Source: Luzula sylvatica
Taxonomy: Eukaryota > Streptophyta > Magnoliopsida > Poales > Juncaceae
Direction of reading: 5' to 3'
NCBI GenBank assembly: GCA_946800325.1
Contig: OX326958.1
Location: 22,580,414-22,644,413, forward strand
Length of the DNA: 64,000 nt
Under the pieces are notes generated by a model. It was not told the DNA's origin. It ran no database searches and worked only from the letters and a program-made list of their open reading frames with translations. The position numbers and the translations under genes were made by a program. Within the stretch, counting starts at the first letter, position 1; every line of letters begins with the position of its first letter. Shown piece by piece: positions 47,696 to 60,180 of this stretch.

Positions 47696-48500
47696 AAAAC
47701 ATGATGTTAGTTTCAGTGAGTTATGTCTCTATCACCAATATTAGCTGCAATAAAGGTTATTTGTGACTCTCTCTCGTCTCTAACAGTGTGTAGCTATAAT
47801 CTCGCCTCCAATAGTGTTATTGGCGACTGTTCTGTAGCCAACATATTTATTGGCGACGGGTCCATTAGATACACAACTCTCCCGTCGCGAATAGAACTAT
47901 TTGCTTCGAGGTTATTCCCGTCGCCAACAATTCTTTTAGCTACGGTACAGGTAGGGATGTCAATGGGTCGGGTAAAAACCAGAACCCGCGGGTACCCGAC
48001 CCGAATGGGGCGGGTAATACCTGAAAAAAATACCCGCTCCGGGTTCGGGTTCGGGCATGGGGGTAAATGTTTACCCGCAGGTATACCCGTTACCTGAACC
48101 CAAACCCGAACCCGAAAAACCTCCCAAAAATACCCGAAAAATACTCGAAAATATCCAATAATATGAAAATTTTGGATGTTTTATGGATTAATTATTTGTA
48201 ATATTTGGATTTTTAATGTATTTGTACAAGTTGCTTGTTTTATGTATTTAAAATTGTTGTTAATTTTACGTATTTGTATGATAATTTTTTATTTTTTGTT
48301 AATGATTTTCGGGTAACGGGTTCGGGTTCGGGTATGATTTTTTATCCACGGGTATTTTTGGTTCGGGTTCGGATAATACCCAAAAATTCGGGTTTGGATA
48401 TGGGAGAGACTTGTCCGAACCCGTCCCGCCCCGTTGACATCCCTAGGTACAGGAGGTTGTAACTAATATTTTTGGACAGCCGTAGCAAATACAACAATTC
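47692..48500 (+). mobile_element. possible CACTA element end
   Basis: CACTACAACAAAACATGATG at about 47692 resembles the CACTA terminal motif. It is followed by GACGGG- and GGCGACGG-type subterminal repeats. The other terminus was not found, so this is a truncated end at best. Confidence 0.35.
47952..48445. mobile_element. hAT-type MITE
   Basis: 494 bp with ends TAGGGATGTCAATGGG and CCCGTTGACATCCCTA, and a perfect 8-bp duplication GGTACAGG (47944-47951, 48446-48453). Inside are many CGGGTACCCG / GGGTTCGGGT repeats. TAGGGATGTCAA ends with 8-bp duplications are typical of hAT MITEs. It lies inside the possible CACTA piece. Confidence 0.9.
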
Positions 48501-48501
48501 T

Positions 48502-49614
48502 TTTATCACACCATATACATATTATTCGTGAATTTATAATTGTAGTTGTTAGTTTAAATATTATTGTTATGATTGTTAGTTAATTTATGATTATCGTTTT
48601 TATTATTACTAAATATGTATATGTATATTATAATATATAATATGATACACATGTGTTTATTATTATTATTGTTAGTATTATTATATTTTAACTAATAAAT
48701 AATTATGAAAATCTTGAAATCAAACAAAATCCAGCATTTTAGAACAACTGAAACAATGAATATCATGAGCTTGTAGTTTGTAAACATCAAATTAAATGAA
48801 CATCTTGAATTATGAAATACGTGTATTAGGATACAGGGAATTCAATGTATATTAAAATCCACCAAATCAAACATGCCAGATATTTTATTATTTTTATGGA
48901 CAGTGGTGATCACGATTCCATTGGTGCAGTGACATTACAACCAATTACTCAACTAATCTTTCCTCCTTTTTCTTTTTTCTTTTCTACTTTGCCCCAGGTT
49001 TCACCAGATCATCCTCTATATTCTAATTAACATGATACATACATAACAAGGAACACATACAACGATTAATTAAAATCAATAAAAATCATTAACTGTTAAT
49101 TATATATTAATTAATTATTAATTATATGATATGTGCTAATTAAGTGTATTAATTAGAATACAGAGGATTTTTATTGTATATTTATTTATTTGGTTGTACA
49201 ATACTATACTAGATCGCTAATAATGAATTTAATGTTACGTAGTATGGTACAGATAAAATATCTCTTTAGTCAATTTGTAAGATCAGAAAAATATGAATTT
49301 TTCGTTATGAATTTGGCCAGACAGGTCAAAAGTAAAATAATTTTGATAATGACATTTAGCCCCATTTAATATTTGATAATTTGGTAATTTTATTTTTATG
49401 GATAGTGGTGGTCCAGATTCCCTGGGTATATATGCCAATTATTAAGCCAATCATTGTCCTCCCTCTTTTTTTATTTTTTTATTTATTTGGTAATTGTACA
49501 ATACTAAACTAAATTGCTAATAATGAGTGTAAGAATACCATTACTTATAATCTGTGAAAATCCTAGCTTCCTGTTAAGTTAGAAGTTCTCATTTAGAGAA
49601 TTAAAGTACCACTA
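48502..49614. other. AT-rich spacer upstream of the NPF gene
   Basis: No gene. A segment near 48890-48980 (TTTTTATGGACAGTGGTG) recurs in diverged form at 49395-49480 (TTTTTATGGATAGTGGTG), an old local duplication. Confidence 0.5.
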
Positions 49615-49659
49615 ATGGAGCCTCTGAATGAGATAGAAGATAGATTGCTGGTTGATGAG

Positions 49660-49734
<75 letters not shown>

Positions 49735-51891
49735 TGCAAGAAGAATGATTATTACTGATTCTCTTTTTTTCCCCTTCATTTTTATGCAATTCAGAATGCA
49801 TATACAAATGATGGAGCAGTAGATATAAAGGGAAATCCTGCATCGAAACACGACACCGGAACCTGGAGAGCATGCTATTTCATTCTTTGCATATTTCTTC
49901 AACTTTAATGAAATTTCAAATTATTAACATCTTCGATAAACAGAATTTGAAATTTCTTGTTTGTATATCTCAAATTACAAATTGGTAGAAACAGTTGTGA
50001 AATTTTGAAAAAGGATTTTAACAAGTTCCCAAAAGAAATTACATTTAAGCCTCAAGAGCAAAATTACAATTAAGGGGTCTTTGATGTTAATGAAATATTA
50101 CGATTTGCTTAATCACTTGTTAAGCGTGACCGAATCCCGATTAAAATTATATTTGAAAATTCGTGAAAATATTTTAGGTGTTGGTTTTAGCGAACATGTA
50201 GCCTTTTTCGCGATTAGTAGAAACCTCGTCACTTACCTCACAAAAAAACTACAAGAAACAAACATCGAAGCTGCAAGAAGAGTCTCATTGTGGGAAGGTA
50301 CTTGCTTCCTCACACCTCTTCTAGGTGCATTTTTGTCGGAATCATATTGGGGAGATTATCGAACAATTATTATTTTCGGAGCAATTTACTTTATTGTAAG
50401 TTTATTAACTATTTTCCTTTAGTTTCATAATACTAATAATATGAGTCTTTTGGTTTTACAGGGAATGGTAACTTTAGCTCTATCAACATTTATTCCAAAC
50501 GAGTTTCAATCGACCGAAACGAACTCTATTAAAAAGCTCGTGCTATTCTTCACACTGTACATAATTGCACTGGGATATGGGGGCAGCAAGCCGTGTGTTT
50601 TATCATTAGGCGCGTCCCAATTCGACGAAACCGACCCAAAAGAGAGGACTCAAAAGGGGTCATTCTTCAATTCATACGTGCTCCTCGTGAAAATCAGCAT
50701 CATATTATCAAGCGCGTTTATCGTGTGGTTGGAAGATGAGTATGGATGGGGAATAGGACTTACAATCCCAACGATATTCCTAGGGTTGTCCATTGCGAGT
50801 TTTATGGCCGGCTCTAGGATTTATAGGCTTAGGCGTAGTCCAACAGGAAGTCCTCTTACTAGAATTTGCCAGGTCGTTGTTGCCGCGATAAGGAAGTCCA
50901 ATTCGAATTTGCCAAACGATAGTTCTCTCCTTTATGAAGTAGAACATGACACCTCGATTAGCAAAGCAACTCAAAAATTGCAACACAATACCGATCTCCG
51001 GTATGTACGTACTTCAAACTACGACTTTAAAGAAAATTAGTTTCATGCAATATATAATATGGTTGTAGGTTTTTTGACAAGGCGGCTGTAGTTTCGGCCT
51101 CCGATACTTCGTTCAACAAAAGAATCAATCCATGGAGAGTTTGTTCCGTAACGCAGGTGGAGGAATTAAAGATTCTAATAAGGATGCTCCCCGTCATGGC
51201 AGCAATCATGATCAATTCCATAGCCTCTTGTCAAATCTCAACAACGTTTGTCGAACAAGGGATGACCATGAAAAAATCCATCGGCTCTTTCAACATTCCT
51301 CCAGCCTCTCTCTCAACTTTCGAGGTTGTTACTGTCCTTATCGGGATCCCTCTCTACGACACATTTTTCATACCAATAGCTAGAAAATTCACCGGCAAAG
51401 ACAGAGGTCTTTCAGCGCTGCAACGGATTGGTGGTGGTCTGTTTTTGTCCACACTTTCGATGGTATCCGCAGCTCTTGTCGAATCTAGACGATTAGAGAT
51501 TGCCAAAGCGTATGGTTTGATAGATAAAGATGTCGAGGTACCGATGAGTATTGTATGGCTCGTACCTCAATATGTTTTGTACGGCGCGAGCGAGGTATTT
51601 TGGTACGTTGGTCAATTGGAGTTTTTCTACGACCAAGCACCCGATACAATGAGAAGTATTTGCATGGCACTTATGAATTTTATGGTTTCGCTCGGTAATT
51701 ATGTTGCGTCATTCTTGTTGATGATTATCGCCTTGGCCACAACTAGGGATGGCGAGCCAGGTTGGATTCCAAGTAACCTAAACGAGGGGCATTTAGATCA
51801 ATATTTCTTGCTATTGGCTGGCCTGAGTTTGTCAAATCTTGTGATATTTCTTTTTTGCGCTGGAAGATACAAATGCAAAAGAGTATTTTGA
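49615..51891 (+). CDS. NPF (NRT1/PTR) family transporter
   Basis: Five exons: 49615-49659, 49795-49888, 50178-50395, 50462-51000, 51069-51891; 1719 nt, 572 aa, all phases compatible. Exon 1 reads MEPLNEIEDRLLVDE. Exon 2 has the family opening DGAVDIKGNP and TWRACYFIL. Later exons have NLVTYLTKKL, PLLGAFLSESYWG, KPCVLSLGASQFDETDPKER, SPLTRICQVVVA, FVEQGMTM, IPPASLSTFEV and PGWIPSNLNEGHLDQYF. These are 12-TM proton-coupled carriers for nitrate, peptides or hormones in the plasma or vacuolar membrane. Oddities: the donor after exon 2 appears to be GC (CTTT|GCATAT), the TM1 ExxER motif reads GFSEH (residues 49-53), and FYxxIN reads SYVLLVK. Intron 1 is largely a (TC)n tract. The gene may be divergent in function or starting to decay; otherwise it is full length and open. 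Confidence 0.85.
49661..49731. repeat. (TC)n microsatellite in NPF intron 1
   Basis: About 35 TC units starting two bases after the exon 1 donor, so length changes would alter the 5' side of the intron. Confidence 0.95.
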
Positions 51892-53033
51892 TTGGTTATA
51901 TTTCTCATAAACTTTGCATTTTGAAGAAAATTGCTTATAAAATAATTTTAACTAGTGCTCAGCTTGCTCTGCTTTAGTCGAATTGAATCTATAAATTTGA
52001 CTTCAATATGAATTTTTTACGTTGTTGTATTCACTGTTCTAAATATCAGTCCATATTATTACTATATCAATTTCCTATCGCCAATCGATTCATGTCCGTA
52101 ACGATACACCTCATGTCATTTGAGAGAAAATATCATCCGATGTATGACCCAATATGGATCGATTTAAACTTGAGTCAATTTTTTTTTATTTTATCAAATT
52201 GTGCCGGCCCATTATTTCTCCCCCTCCCACAATTTTATCAAGTTGCCAGAATTGATAAAAACTACAACACGACTAAATACGATACAAAATATGTTGATAA
52301 TGAAGAGTTCTATTCGAGTGACTCGGGTTAGGGAATGAACGACGATGAGATCGGTTTTGATCCGAACACAATTATACTTTTATTGAGTGCATCCGCATCT
52401 AAGACTAACACGAGCTAATTTCATTTTTTTTTAAACTTCCGCAAAAATGCAAAAATTGAAACCTAACACTGCAAAACAAAAATTATCATATTTGAAAATT
52501 ATACTTGTCATATTTTTTATCACGTCAACATATTAATTCGTTGAAAATTTATAATAAATACAATAAACGTCAAATTATTTTAGATAATAACTCATAGAAA
52601 AATTAAATTTTCGCACAATACTTGATATATTGACCGGAATATAGTAAACCGAATTTAATGCTAAATCAAATTTAATACATGAAAAACAATAAATTAGTAA
52701 ACTCATGCTCTTTTATACATTAATTTTTATCATGTGGTAAACCTAAAATGTAAAAGTGTTTATCACATACAAATTAATTGCATTCCTTATTTGTTCTTCT
52801 ATCTGTTTAATTATGTGTGCATTCGTTTAACATGTGTCAAACGATGGAATAATTCAACCTCAAATGATTTACTTTTCAAATTTAGAGTTAATTAAATATG
52901 AATGGGGATAAACGATGTCATTGAAAATATTAAATGTATTGATGATGTGTGAGTTTTCAAAATTATGAAACCTAGAAAAAAAATAATATGTAGGGAATTG
53001 TATCAAAGAATGCATTAAATTAATAATAAAGTT

Positions 53034-53035
<2 letters not shown>
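51892..53035. other. AT-rich spacer
   Basis: Downstream of the NPF gene. The 107-aa open frame at 52008 shows no family features. Confidence 0.5.

Positions 53036-53082
<47 letters not shown>
53036..53082. repeat. (TA)n microsatellite
   Basis: Uninterrupted run of about 23 AT units. Confidence 0.95.
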
Positions 53083-53084
<2 letters not shown>

Positions 53085-53253
53085 GCTATGGACTATGGTG
53101 TTTCTGAAACCATGAAGAGTGTTGGTGCTCACACTTTTTTAACCCTTTGACACACATCGTGATATGTACAATTAATTAATGCTAACAGGATCGTTAGGTT
53201 CTATTTTCTCTGTTTCCCTTCTCTCTTCTGCAAGAGAAACGAAGCCTTCAACA

Positions 53254-53256
<3 letters not shown>

Positions 53257-53340
<84 letters not shown>
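53257..53340. repeat. compound (CT)n(AT)n microsatellite
   Basis: About 29 CT units followed directly by about 13 AT units. Confidence 0.95.
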
Positions 53341-54541
53341 GGAGAGTCATATATGGAAGAAATTATATAACTATCGTATTTATTATATTTAGCGTGACAT
53401 AAATAAATCCTATCAAATATTTATAATTAGTATATTTTAAACAATACAAATGGAAGAAAAATAATTTGATACATGATTCCGATAAATTGTTCATTTAGCA
53501 CCAACAAATATTTGTAGTTTGTAATTTGTTAAATATATTATTCTGATATTTATCGAATTATTTTTTTCCTATTATCGTATTAATTTTACAATTATACTCG
53601 GTTTTTTACATATACACTTTGCTAAACAGTATATTTGAAAACAAAATATTTAACATCTTAATTTGTAGATATTTAGATTGGAAATTATTATGAACATAAC
53701 TTATGTTATTTTATGTTATTTCTTATGAAAGTATTTAACTAGTATGTTTAATTTTTACAAATATATAAACAAAACAATATTATTTTTTCAACCAAATCGG
53801 ACCAAATAAATCAAAAAACCAAACGAACTAAAAAAGAAGGCCAATTAAAAAGTATTTATTGTTGTACAAAAGAACGCAAAGTAAGTATCAATAATATTTT
53901 TGCAACAATGTTAAGCACCCCGCTCAATTACCCCCAAATCTACCCGCAATGTTTAATTAGGAAATTATATGCATTTATTACTTGATTAATCAATGGATGC
54001 GGGATTAGTGCGGGTTATTTAATGCGGGTTGTATAACTTTATTGAATATTTTTGTGTTTTATTTTAATAGATAGATAGTATGATGAGGAGCAACAATATT
54101 ATTTTATTAATTTTCACGCACCAATTCGGTCAAAAATCCATCCAAAGATAAAATTAGAAAAGTTGACAAATTAACTAACCTCATTCCTACTTTTTCCTTA
54201 GTTTTGAAACTCGAAACTGTGATAAAATATAAGGAGACTGAACACCCATTATTTTTTGCAAAACATAGCTCTCCATGAAAACTAACCCTCAAAACTTTAG
54301 TACTGAACAAGGCCTTAATATGGTTCACATTTTTAAAATTGGGGTCAGGATTGGTATCGAGTTGCACGTAGATCCGTGGGTTAATATTGAAACCGTAATT
54401 CATCGTAATTAGTATTTGTAGGAGTCAAATTTAGGTTTTGAAAAGATTGGAAATAGGGTTTTAATTTGATTAAGTTGATATTTTTTATATTTGAAATTTA
54501 TTTTTTGCATTTAATATGTGTGCTTTCCTTTTTATAAAAGA
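53341..54541. other. AT-rich spacer
   Basis: No gene or clear repeat recognised. Confidence 0.5.
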
Positions 54542-54549
54542 TTTGTTAA

Positions 54550-54986
54550 GGACGACGCTATTGCAAGAGTCAACATGACTAAATTGAGAGCGGTTTTAAT
54601 TTTGTTTTATCAAATAACCGTTAATGATGAATTGATGATTGATATTTCTTACATTTATCTATTAATTTATCAATTTTCATAAAATCATGCAAATAAAATC
54701 TTTCATATATAAAAAATAATTTTATTCTTAATTTTTTATCATAAAAATACAATTAAATTGTAACATGTCATATGTATTTGAATATGAAAATTAATATATA
54801 TTGGTTAGTTTGGTTTTTACATAATAATAGGAAAAAAAAATTAATTATTCATGAAAGATATAAATAATAATATATAAGTATAATAAATATCATTCATCAT
54901 AAATAGGAGTATATTGGTCATTTGATTAAATTTTTTTTTAAATCGCTCTCAATTTAGTCATGTTAGCTCTTGCAATAGCATCACCC
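54550..54986. mobile_element. hAT-like MITE
   Basis: 437 bp. The left end GGACGACGCTATTGCAAGAG and right end (complement GGGTGATGCTATTGCAAGAG) form TIRs of about 50 bp that continue through CATGACTAAATTGAGAGCG. Perfect 8-bp duplication TTTGTTAA at 54542-54549 and 54987-54994. AT-rich interior without coding sequence. Confidence 0.88.
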
Positions 54987-54994
54987 TTTGTTAA

Positions 54995-56406
54995 AGAAGA
55001 GATAAATTCATTTCACACAAGTACATCATGTATTTACAGGTTGTGCTTGATCTAGTTTTAATACGATTTAGGGTTATGAGTGATGAGTGATCTAATTTAG
55101 ATGTATGCAAGGATTTACATGATTTAGTGTTGAATTGATTAATTGGACATTTATTTGCTATTGCACTTTACTGGTATATTTCGTCGGAGCATTTGGGGTA
55201 AATTCCAAGCATTTTAATTTTTCATATAGTATTGATGTTGTGTATTTTGCATTTTTTAGGTAGTAAAATAAAATAAAAGATTTTTAAATTCATACTAAGG
55301 ATTGAAATTTTACAATTTTTTACTTTCTAATTTTTCAAGAGCTACAAATCTCAGGGGTGCTTATTTAAATCAGGCTTTCAGGTCTTCGAAACCTAAGTCG
55401 GGATCCGGATTAAACTTTTAGCACGCGTCGCGGTAATCCGAACAAAAAATTACAACAAATATAAAGTTAGAAATAATTAGATTTGACACAAAGCACAAAT
55501 ATTACAGGTTTTATAGTGAAACAAAATATATTCTTACTTGCCAAGGACGTATATGATATTCTAAGATTTCATATGACCACATCTCTTATCCAAAAATTTA
55601 AAACACGAAAAATAATATTATTTTTTCTTAATTCTGAGATTTATGTAATGATTTACTCGTCAATTACTCATATTGATAGTACAAATGGAAAAATAACATA
55701 CCATATATTTGTTTTGATTCCTTCCAATGACTCACGAAAAACAAATGCATACTGTTATATTCATTCGACATGTAATATATAAAGAAAAAATCACTTTTGT
55801 TCAAGAAGATACGTTAGTATTTCTTTAATACAATTTCTTATATAAGAAAATAAGAAAATGCAATTGGCATGACTCAGTCGAACATTATATATTTGGTGAG
55901 AAACACAAAATGTGTGTTAATGATGTGCATTTATGCAAGGAGGCCATTCACCTTGCCCCCAAATTTAACGCCTACATGGTCTATATTCTAATTAACATCA
56001 AAATTAACAAGGGCATATAACTAATTAATGCATAATATATAGTTAACATTTATTTAAATTAATAATTCCTAATTAATATTAAGAAATTGTTAATTATTTT
56101 ATTATGTTAATAAAAGTTATTACTTGGAATATAGAAGATGTGAAGATGAAATCTGGGGGTAAAAGTAAAATTTCTCTTAAACAACAAACGCATGATATAT
56201 AAGAATCAAAGACGTGCACACTATTATATTATAAATTTTAAAGAAAACAAAATGCTTATATATTGTTAAGAAATTGGAATATATTGATTCTATAATATCG
56301 TACAGGTATGTATAAATTTAAAAAGAATTATATTATTGTTATCAATAAAAAATAATAAAGATGACAAAAATATTAGTGAGTAATATTATATTGTTGTCCA
56401 TATGCC
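54995..56406. other. AT-rich spacer
   Basis: No recognisable gene. The 99-aa open frame at 55483 has no known features. Confidence 0.5.
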
Positions 56407-56409
56407 ATG

Positions 56410-56667
56410 CAGGTTTGGAGCTCTATTGTTGGCAATCTGTCATTTCCACCTCTTCAATTCGCTGATGATCTCCTACAATTTTGGTCCATTAATAAAAAAA
56501 AATGGGACAAACCGCATAATTCAAGATGGAGTACGATCTGGATAGCAACCATGTGGAACATATGGAAAGAGAGGAACATAAATTTTTTCTCTTTCAAAGA
56601 CGTCTCCACCTTCCTCCTTTCTATTATGATAGCCGCCGAGGTGGACAAATGGACACAAAATTGCTGA
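56410..56667 (+). pseudogene. LINE C-terminal fragment
   Basis: Translates to QVWSSIVGNLSFPPLQF, then WSTIWIATMWNIWKERNINFF and FLLSIMIAAEVDKWTQ. The 'IWKERN' segment after an LINE zf-RVT domain is diagnostic of plant L1 ORF2 ends. A stop at the natural position suggests the original C-terminus is present while everything upstream is lost. Confidence 0.75.
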
Positions 56668-56856
56668 GAGTTTTTCTTTCATATTAAAAGATTTGATGTA
56701 AATATGTGGATTACTGTACTTATTTAATGCAAATTTGAGCTAGATTATTGGTCTACTCCATCAAAAATAGTATATTGTTGTTATTATCATATTACATAGT
56801 TTATGTTTAGATATTTAAATGAGAAAATTTTAAAAACGAATTATAATTAGTATAAT

Positions 56857-57436
56857 TCTATACTTTTCCCTGGCTCCTGGTTGAGCCACGTCACCAGGGG
56901 CCTTTTTGTAAAAAAAAATAATTAATTTACATTTTGGTCCTTTTTATTTCGAAAAATTACACTTTGGTCCTTTTTTATATACATTTTGGTCCTCCAAGTT
57001 TAAAAAAATACATTTTGGTCCAGGGGCCTCTTTGTAAGAAATTTTTTAATTTACATATTGGTCCTTTTTTTATTACATTTTGGTCCTTTTTAGTTGAAAA
57101 AACTATATTTTGGTCCTTTTTTTTTGTTTTGGTCCTTTCAAGTTTAAAATATTACATTTTGGTACTTCATATTTACATCTTGATCCTCTTTTATTTACAC
57201 ATTTTAATTCGAAAAAAAAAATTAATTCACATTTTGGTCCTTTTTAATTTACATTTTGGTCCTTTTTAGTTTGAAAAATTACATTTCGGTCCTTCTCAGT
57301 TTGAAAATTCCACAACACCACACAAATCGAATCACTGGCCAATACAACGCTACCGAAAAATAAATACAGAAAAAACACAAATCATAAAAAAAAACAAATC
57401 AACGTGCCCCGCGCACTTGCGCGGGGTTATAGCTAG
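56857..57436 (+). mobile_element. short non-autonomous Helitron
   Basis: The 5' end is TCTATACTTTTCCC. The 3' end has the perfect hairpin CCCCGCGCACTTGCGCGGGG, six bases (TTATAG), then CTAG followed by T, the classic Helitron terminus. The interior (56930-57300) consists of about a dozen degenerate repeats of ACATTTTGGTCCTTTTT. No Rep/helicase. The base before the 5' end is T rather than the usual A. Confidence 0.82.
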
Positions 57437-58343
57437 TATATATTAATATGGACCTTAAAACAAAACAAAAATTCAAACATATTTATCTTTAAAAGAGAAC
57501 AAAAAGAAAAAGATAAATATTGATTTTTCTAATTATATAAAAATCTATTTAATCTTTGTTGTGGGGACGACGCATATCACTTGTGAAGTGGAGGAAAAAA
57601 ATATTTGTCTGAGTTGCTGATTTTTTGTATGGACACCCCAAATATGCTGGGGAAAACATTCTTTTTACCAATCGTTTGATATATATGTTGTTTTAGTTAA
57701 TTTATTTACTAGAAAATAAATTTTTTTTTTTTAAAAGGATTAGAAAGTAATGCTATTAGACTTTTTCTCCAAAATAGTAATAGATAGTATAGATGGATCT
57801 ATAAATTGAAAAATAAACATTATTTTCCTTCAGATGAGTTGATGACTTTTTACATGACAAATATCATGTATATTCTTACAAAATTCAATATTAATTTTAA
57901 ATTTTAATAGGTACTTTTAAAAAACTAAATTTAGTAAAATTGTGAATCGATTCAGACAAACAAGTCTTTTACGCTCTTCATTCTGGCCCTTAGACCCACC
58001 CGTATCGTGCTAGATCCGGGCTAAGGCGAGGGCAACCAAATTGAGGCTGGAAAGTTTCGTCCATCAGGGTTCTACCCCGCCTGCAAAAAAAAGTTCAGTG
58101 AATGTTTCAGCGAGTACCGTGCTGAAGTAGTTGTTATGTCAGCATAGTAAGGTCTATGCATCTGTCAAGTACTTTCTTTCAAATTTTGTTGAAACTTGAA
58201 ATAAATAATCTCGTCGAAGTGGAGCAGTGTTTACCCGAGTTTCAACTTTCAATTGGCCGATCCAAGTAAAAAAAAATTGTTAATTTTTATTTACACAAAA
58301 ATATTGATTTGCAAAACTGAACTAGGCCCAAACTATTTACTCT
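57437..58343. other. AT-rich spacer
   Basis: No gene recognised. Confidence 0.5.
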
Positions 58344-58621
58344 TGTTAGTTTTGAAGAATTAGATTGCAATTAGGTAAAGAGAGATTTGAGATTAAGAAG
58401 ATGATTGATTATTTTATTTGGGTTAATCTACACACTGAGTACCTCCTGTTACTTATATAGTACATACTCTATTCATCCTAGTCCTTGATCTATAGCCAAC
58501 TCAATCTAAATCATTCATTTAAAATACATAGAATAGAAAAGGCCCAAAATACTTAAAGGCCCAGAATACTACTACACAGCTCTACAGCCCTATTCGTTAA
58601 TTCGGTATCGCTAGTCTAACA
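58344..58621 (-). repeat. 3' LTR of copia element D
   Basis: 278 bp with ends TGTTAG and CTAACA. On the minus strand it follows a G-rich tract (GCGGGGGGG). The pol stop codon TAG lies inside the first LTR bases. No second LTR is present. Confidence 0.7.
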
Positions 58622-60180
58622 CCCCCCCGCAAGTGAAGCAGCCGGTGCAACGACTGTGAGCTTGGATTTAAGAAGTTGAAAACGACCACTAGATAGGCCT
58701 TTGGTGAGTAGATCCGCCAGTTGATCAGTTGAAGAAACAAACTGAACCATTAAATTTTTGGAGGCAACGCGTTCACGTACAAAATGAAAGTCGATCTCGA
58801 TGTGTTTGGTACGTGCATGAAATACCGGGTTAGAGACGAGGTAAGTAGCTCCCAGATTGTCACAGTAAAGAATTGGTGGGGATGGTTGAGGTATGTGAAG
58901 CTCAGAGAGAACCATTTGAAGCCACATAGTCTCCGATGTAGCCAAAGCCAAAGCCTTATATTCAGCTTCTGTGCTGGATCTAGACACAGTAGCATGTTTC
59001 TTTGATGACCAAGAGATCAGATTCGATCCAAGGAAGACACAAAAACCGGTGGTGGACTTCCGATCATCTGGACATCCAGCCCAGTCCGAGTCTGAATAGA
59101 CATGGAGATTAAAATCAGAAGACCGAGAGATATGTAACCCCTGTGAGATAGTTCCTTTGAGATATCGGAGAATACGCTTGACAAGAGCCCAATGAGCATC
59201 ACGAGGGGCATGCATAAATTGACTGGCCTTATTTACAGCAAAAGCTATATCGGGACGACTGAGGGTGGCATATCGTAGGCCCCCTACAATGCTTCTGTAG
59301 AGAGTAGGATTAGAGCAAAGAGTGCCAGTGAACTTTGAGAATTGTTCACCAGTAGCTATAGGGGTAGAGACAGGGTTTGCGGAGGAGAGATTTGCTCTAG
59401 AGATGAGTTGAGTGATATAGTGAGCTTGACTTAGATGAAGTCCCTGAGTGGTGTGTTTACATTCAATCCCAAGAAAGTAGGATAGGGAACCCATATCTTT
59501 AAGACTGAAAGCACGATTAAGTGTGGAGATGAGAGATTGAATGAGAGTAGGGTTATTTCCAGTGATGAGAATATCATCAACATAGACAAGTATATAGGTA
59601 AGTGAGGAAGAAGAAGATGAGATAAAGAGAGAGTGATCAGCTTGAGATTATTGAAATCCCATGGAGATGAGAGTAGTGGAGAGTTTGTGAAACCAGGCTC
59701 TAGGAGCTTGTTTTAATCCATATAGTGCTTTCTTAAGGAGACAAACCTTGTGAGGATGAGTAGAATCTACAAATCCAGTGGGTTGATCCATGTATACAGT
59801 TTCAGTGAGGTCTCCATTGAGAAAGGCATTATTTATATCTAATTGTCGAATAGTCCAGTGTTGTGAGATAGCAATGGAGATGACAAGTCGAATTGTAGTT
59901 AGTTTTACCACTGGAGAGAAAGTTTCTTCATAATCAACCCCAAATTCTTGAGTGTAACCCTTAGCAACTAATCGTGCTTTGTATCTCTGAATGGAGCCAT
60001 CAGAGTTTTTCTTGATTTTAAAAAGCCATTTGCACTTAACAGCTCGTTTATTTGGTGGAAGATCAGTGAGAATCCAGGTGCCATTTTGAAGTAGGGCATT
60101 AATTTCATCAGACATAGCCTGGCGCCAGTGAGGAAATTTCTGAGCAGTGGATGTAGGGTTACGCACACGATTATCATAGT
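58616..60180 (-). pseudogene. copia pol fragment (RT and RNase H), one stop
   Basis: Minus strand. It starts inside the RT domain entry (KFPHWRQAMSDEINAL), goes through WLFKIKKNSDGSIQRYKARL, VDYEETFSPVVKLTTIR and ALYGLKQAPRAWFHKL, then the YVDDIL catalytic box, YFLGIE, DSDWAGCPDDRKSTTGFC and the RNase H end with ADLLTKGLSSGRFQLLKSKL. The frame is open except for a single TAA between MGFQ and SQADHSLF (near 59645). Gag, protease and integrase are missing at the 5' side, where a different element's LTR abuts. So it is a 5'-truncated relic with few coding lesions. Confidence 0.88.
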
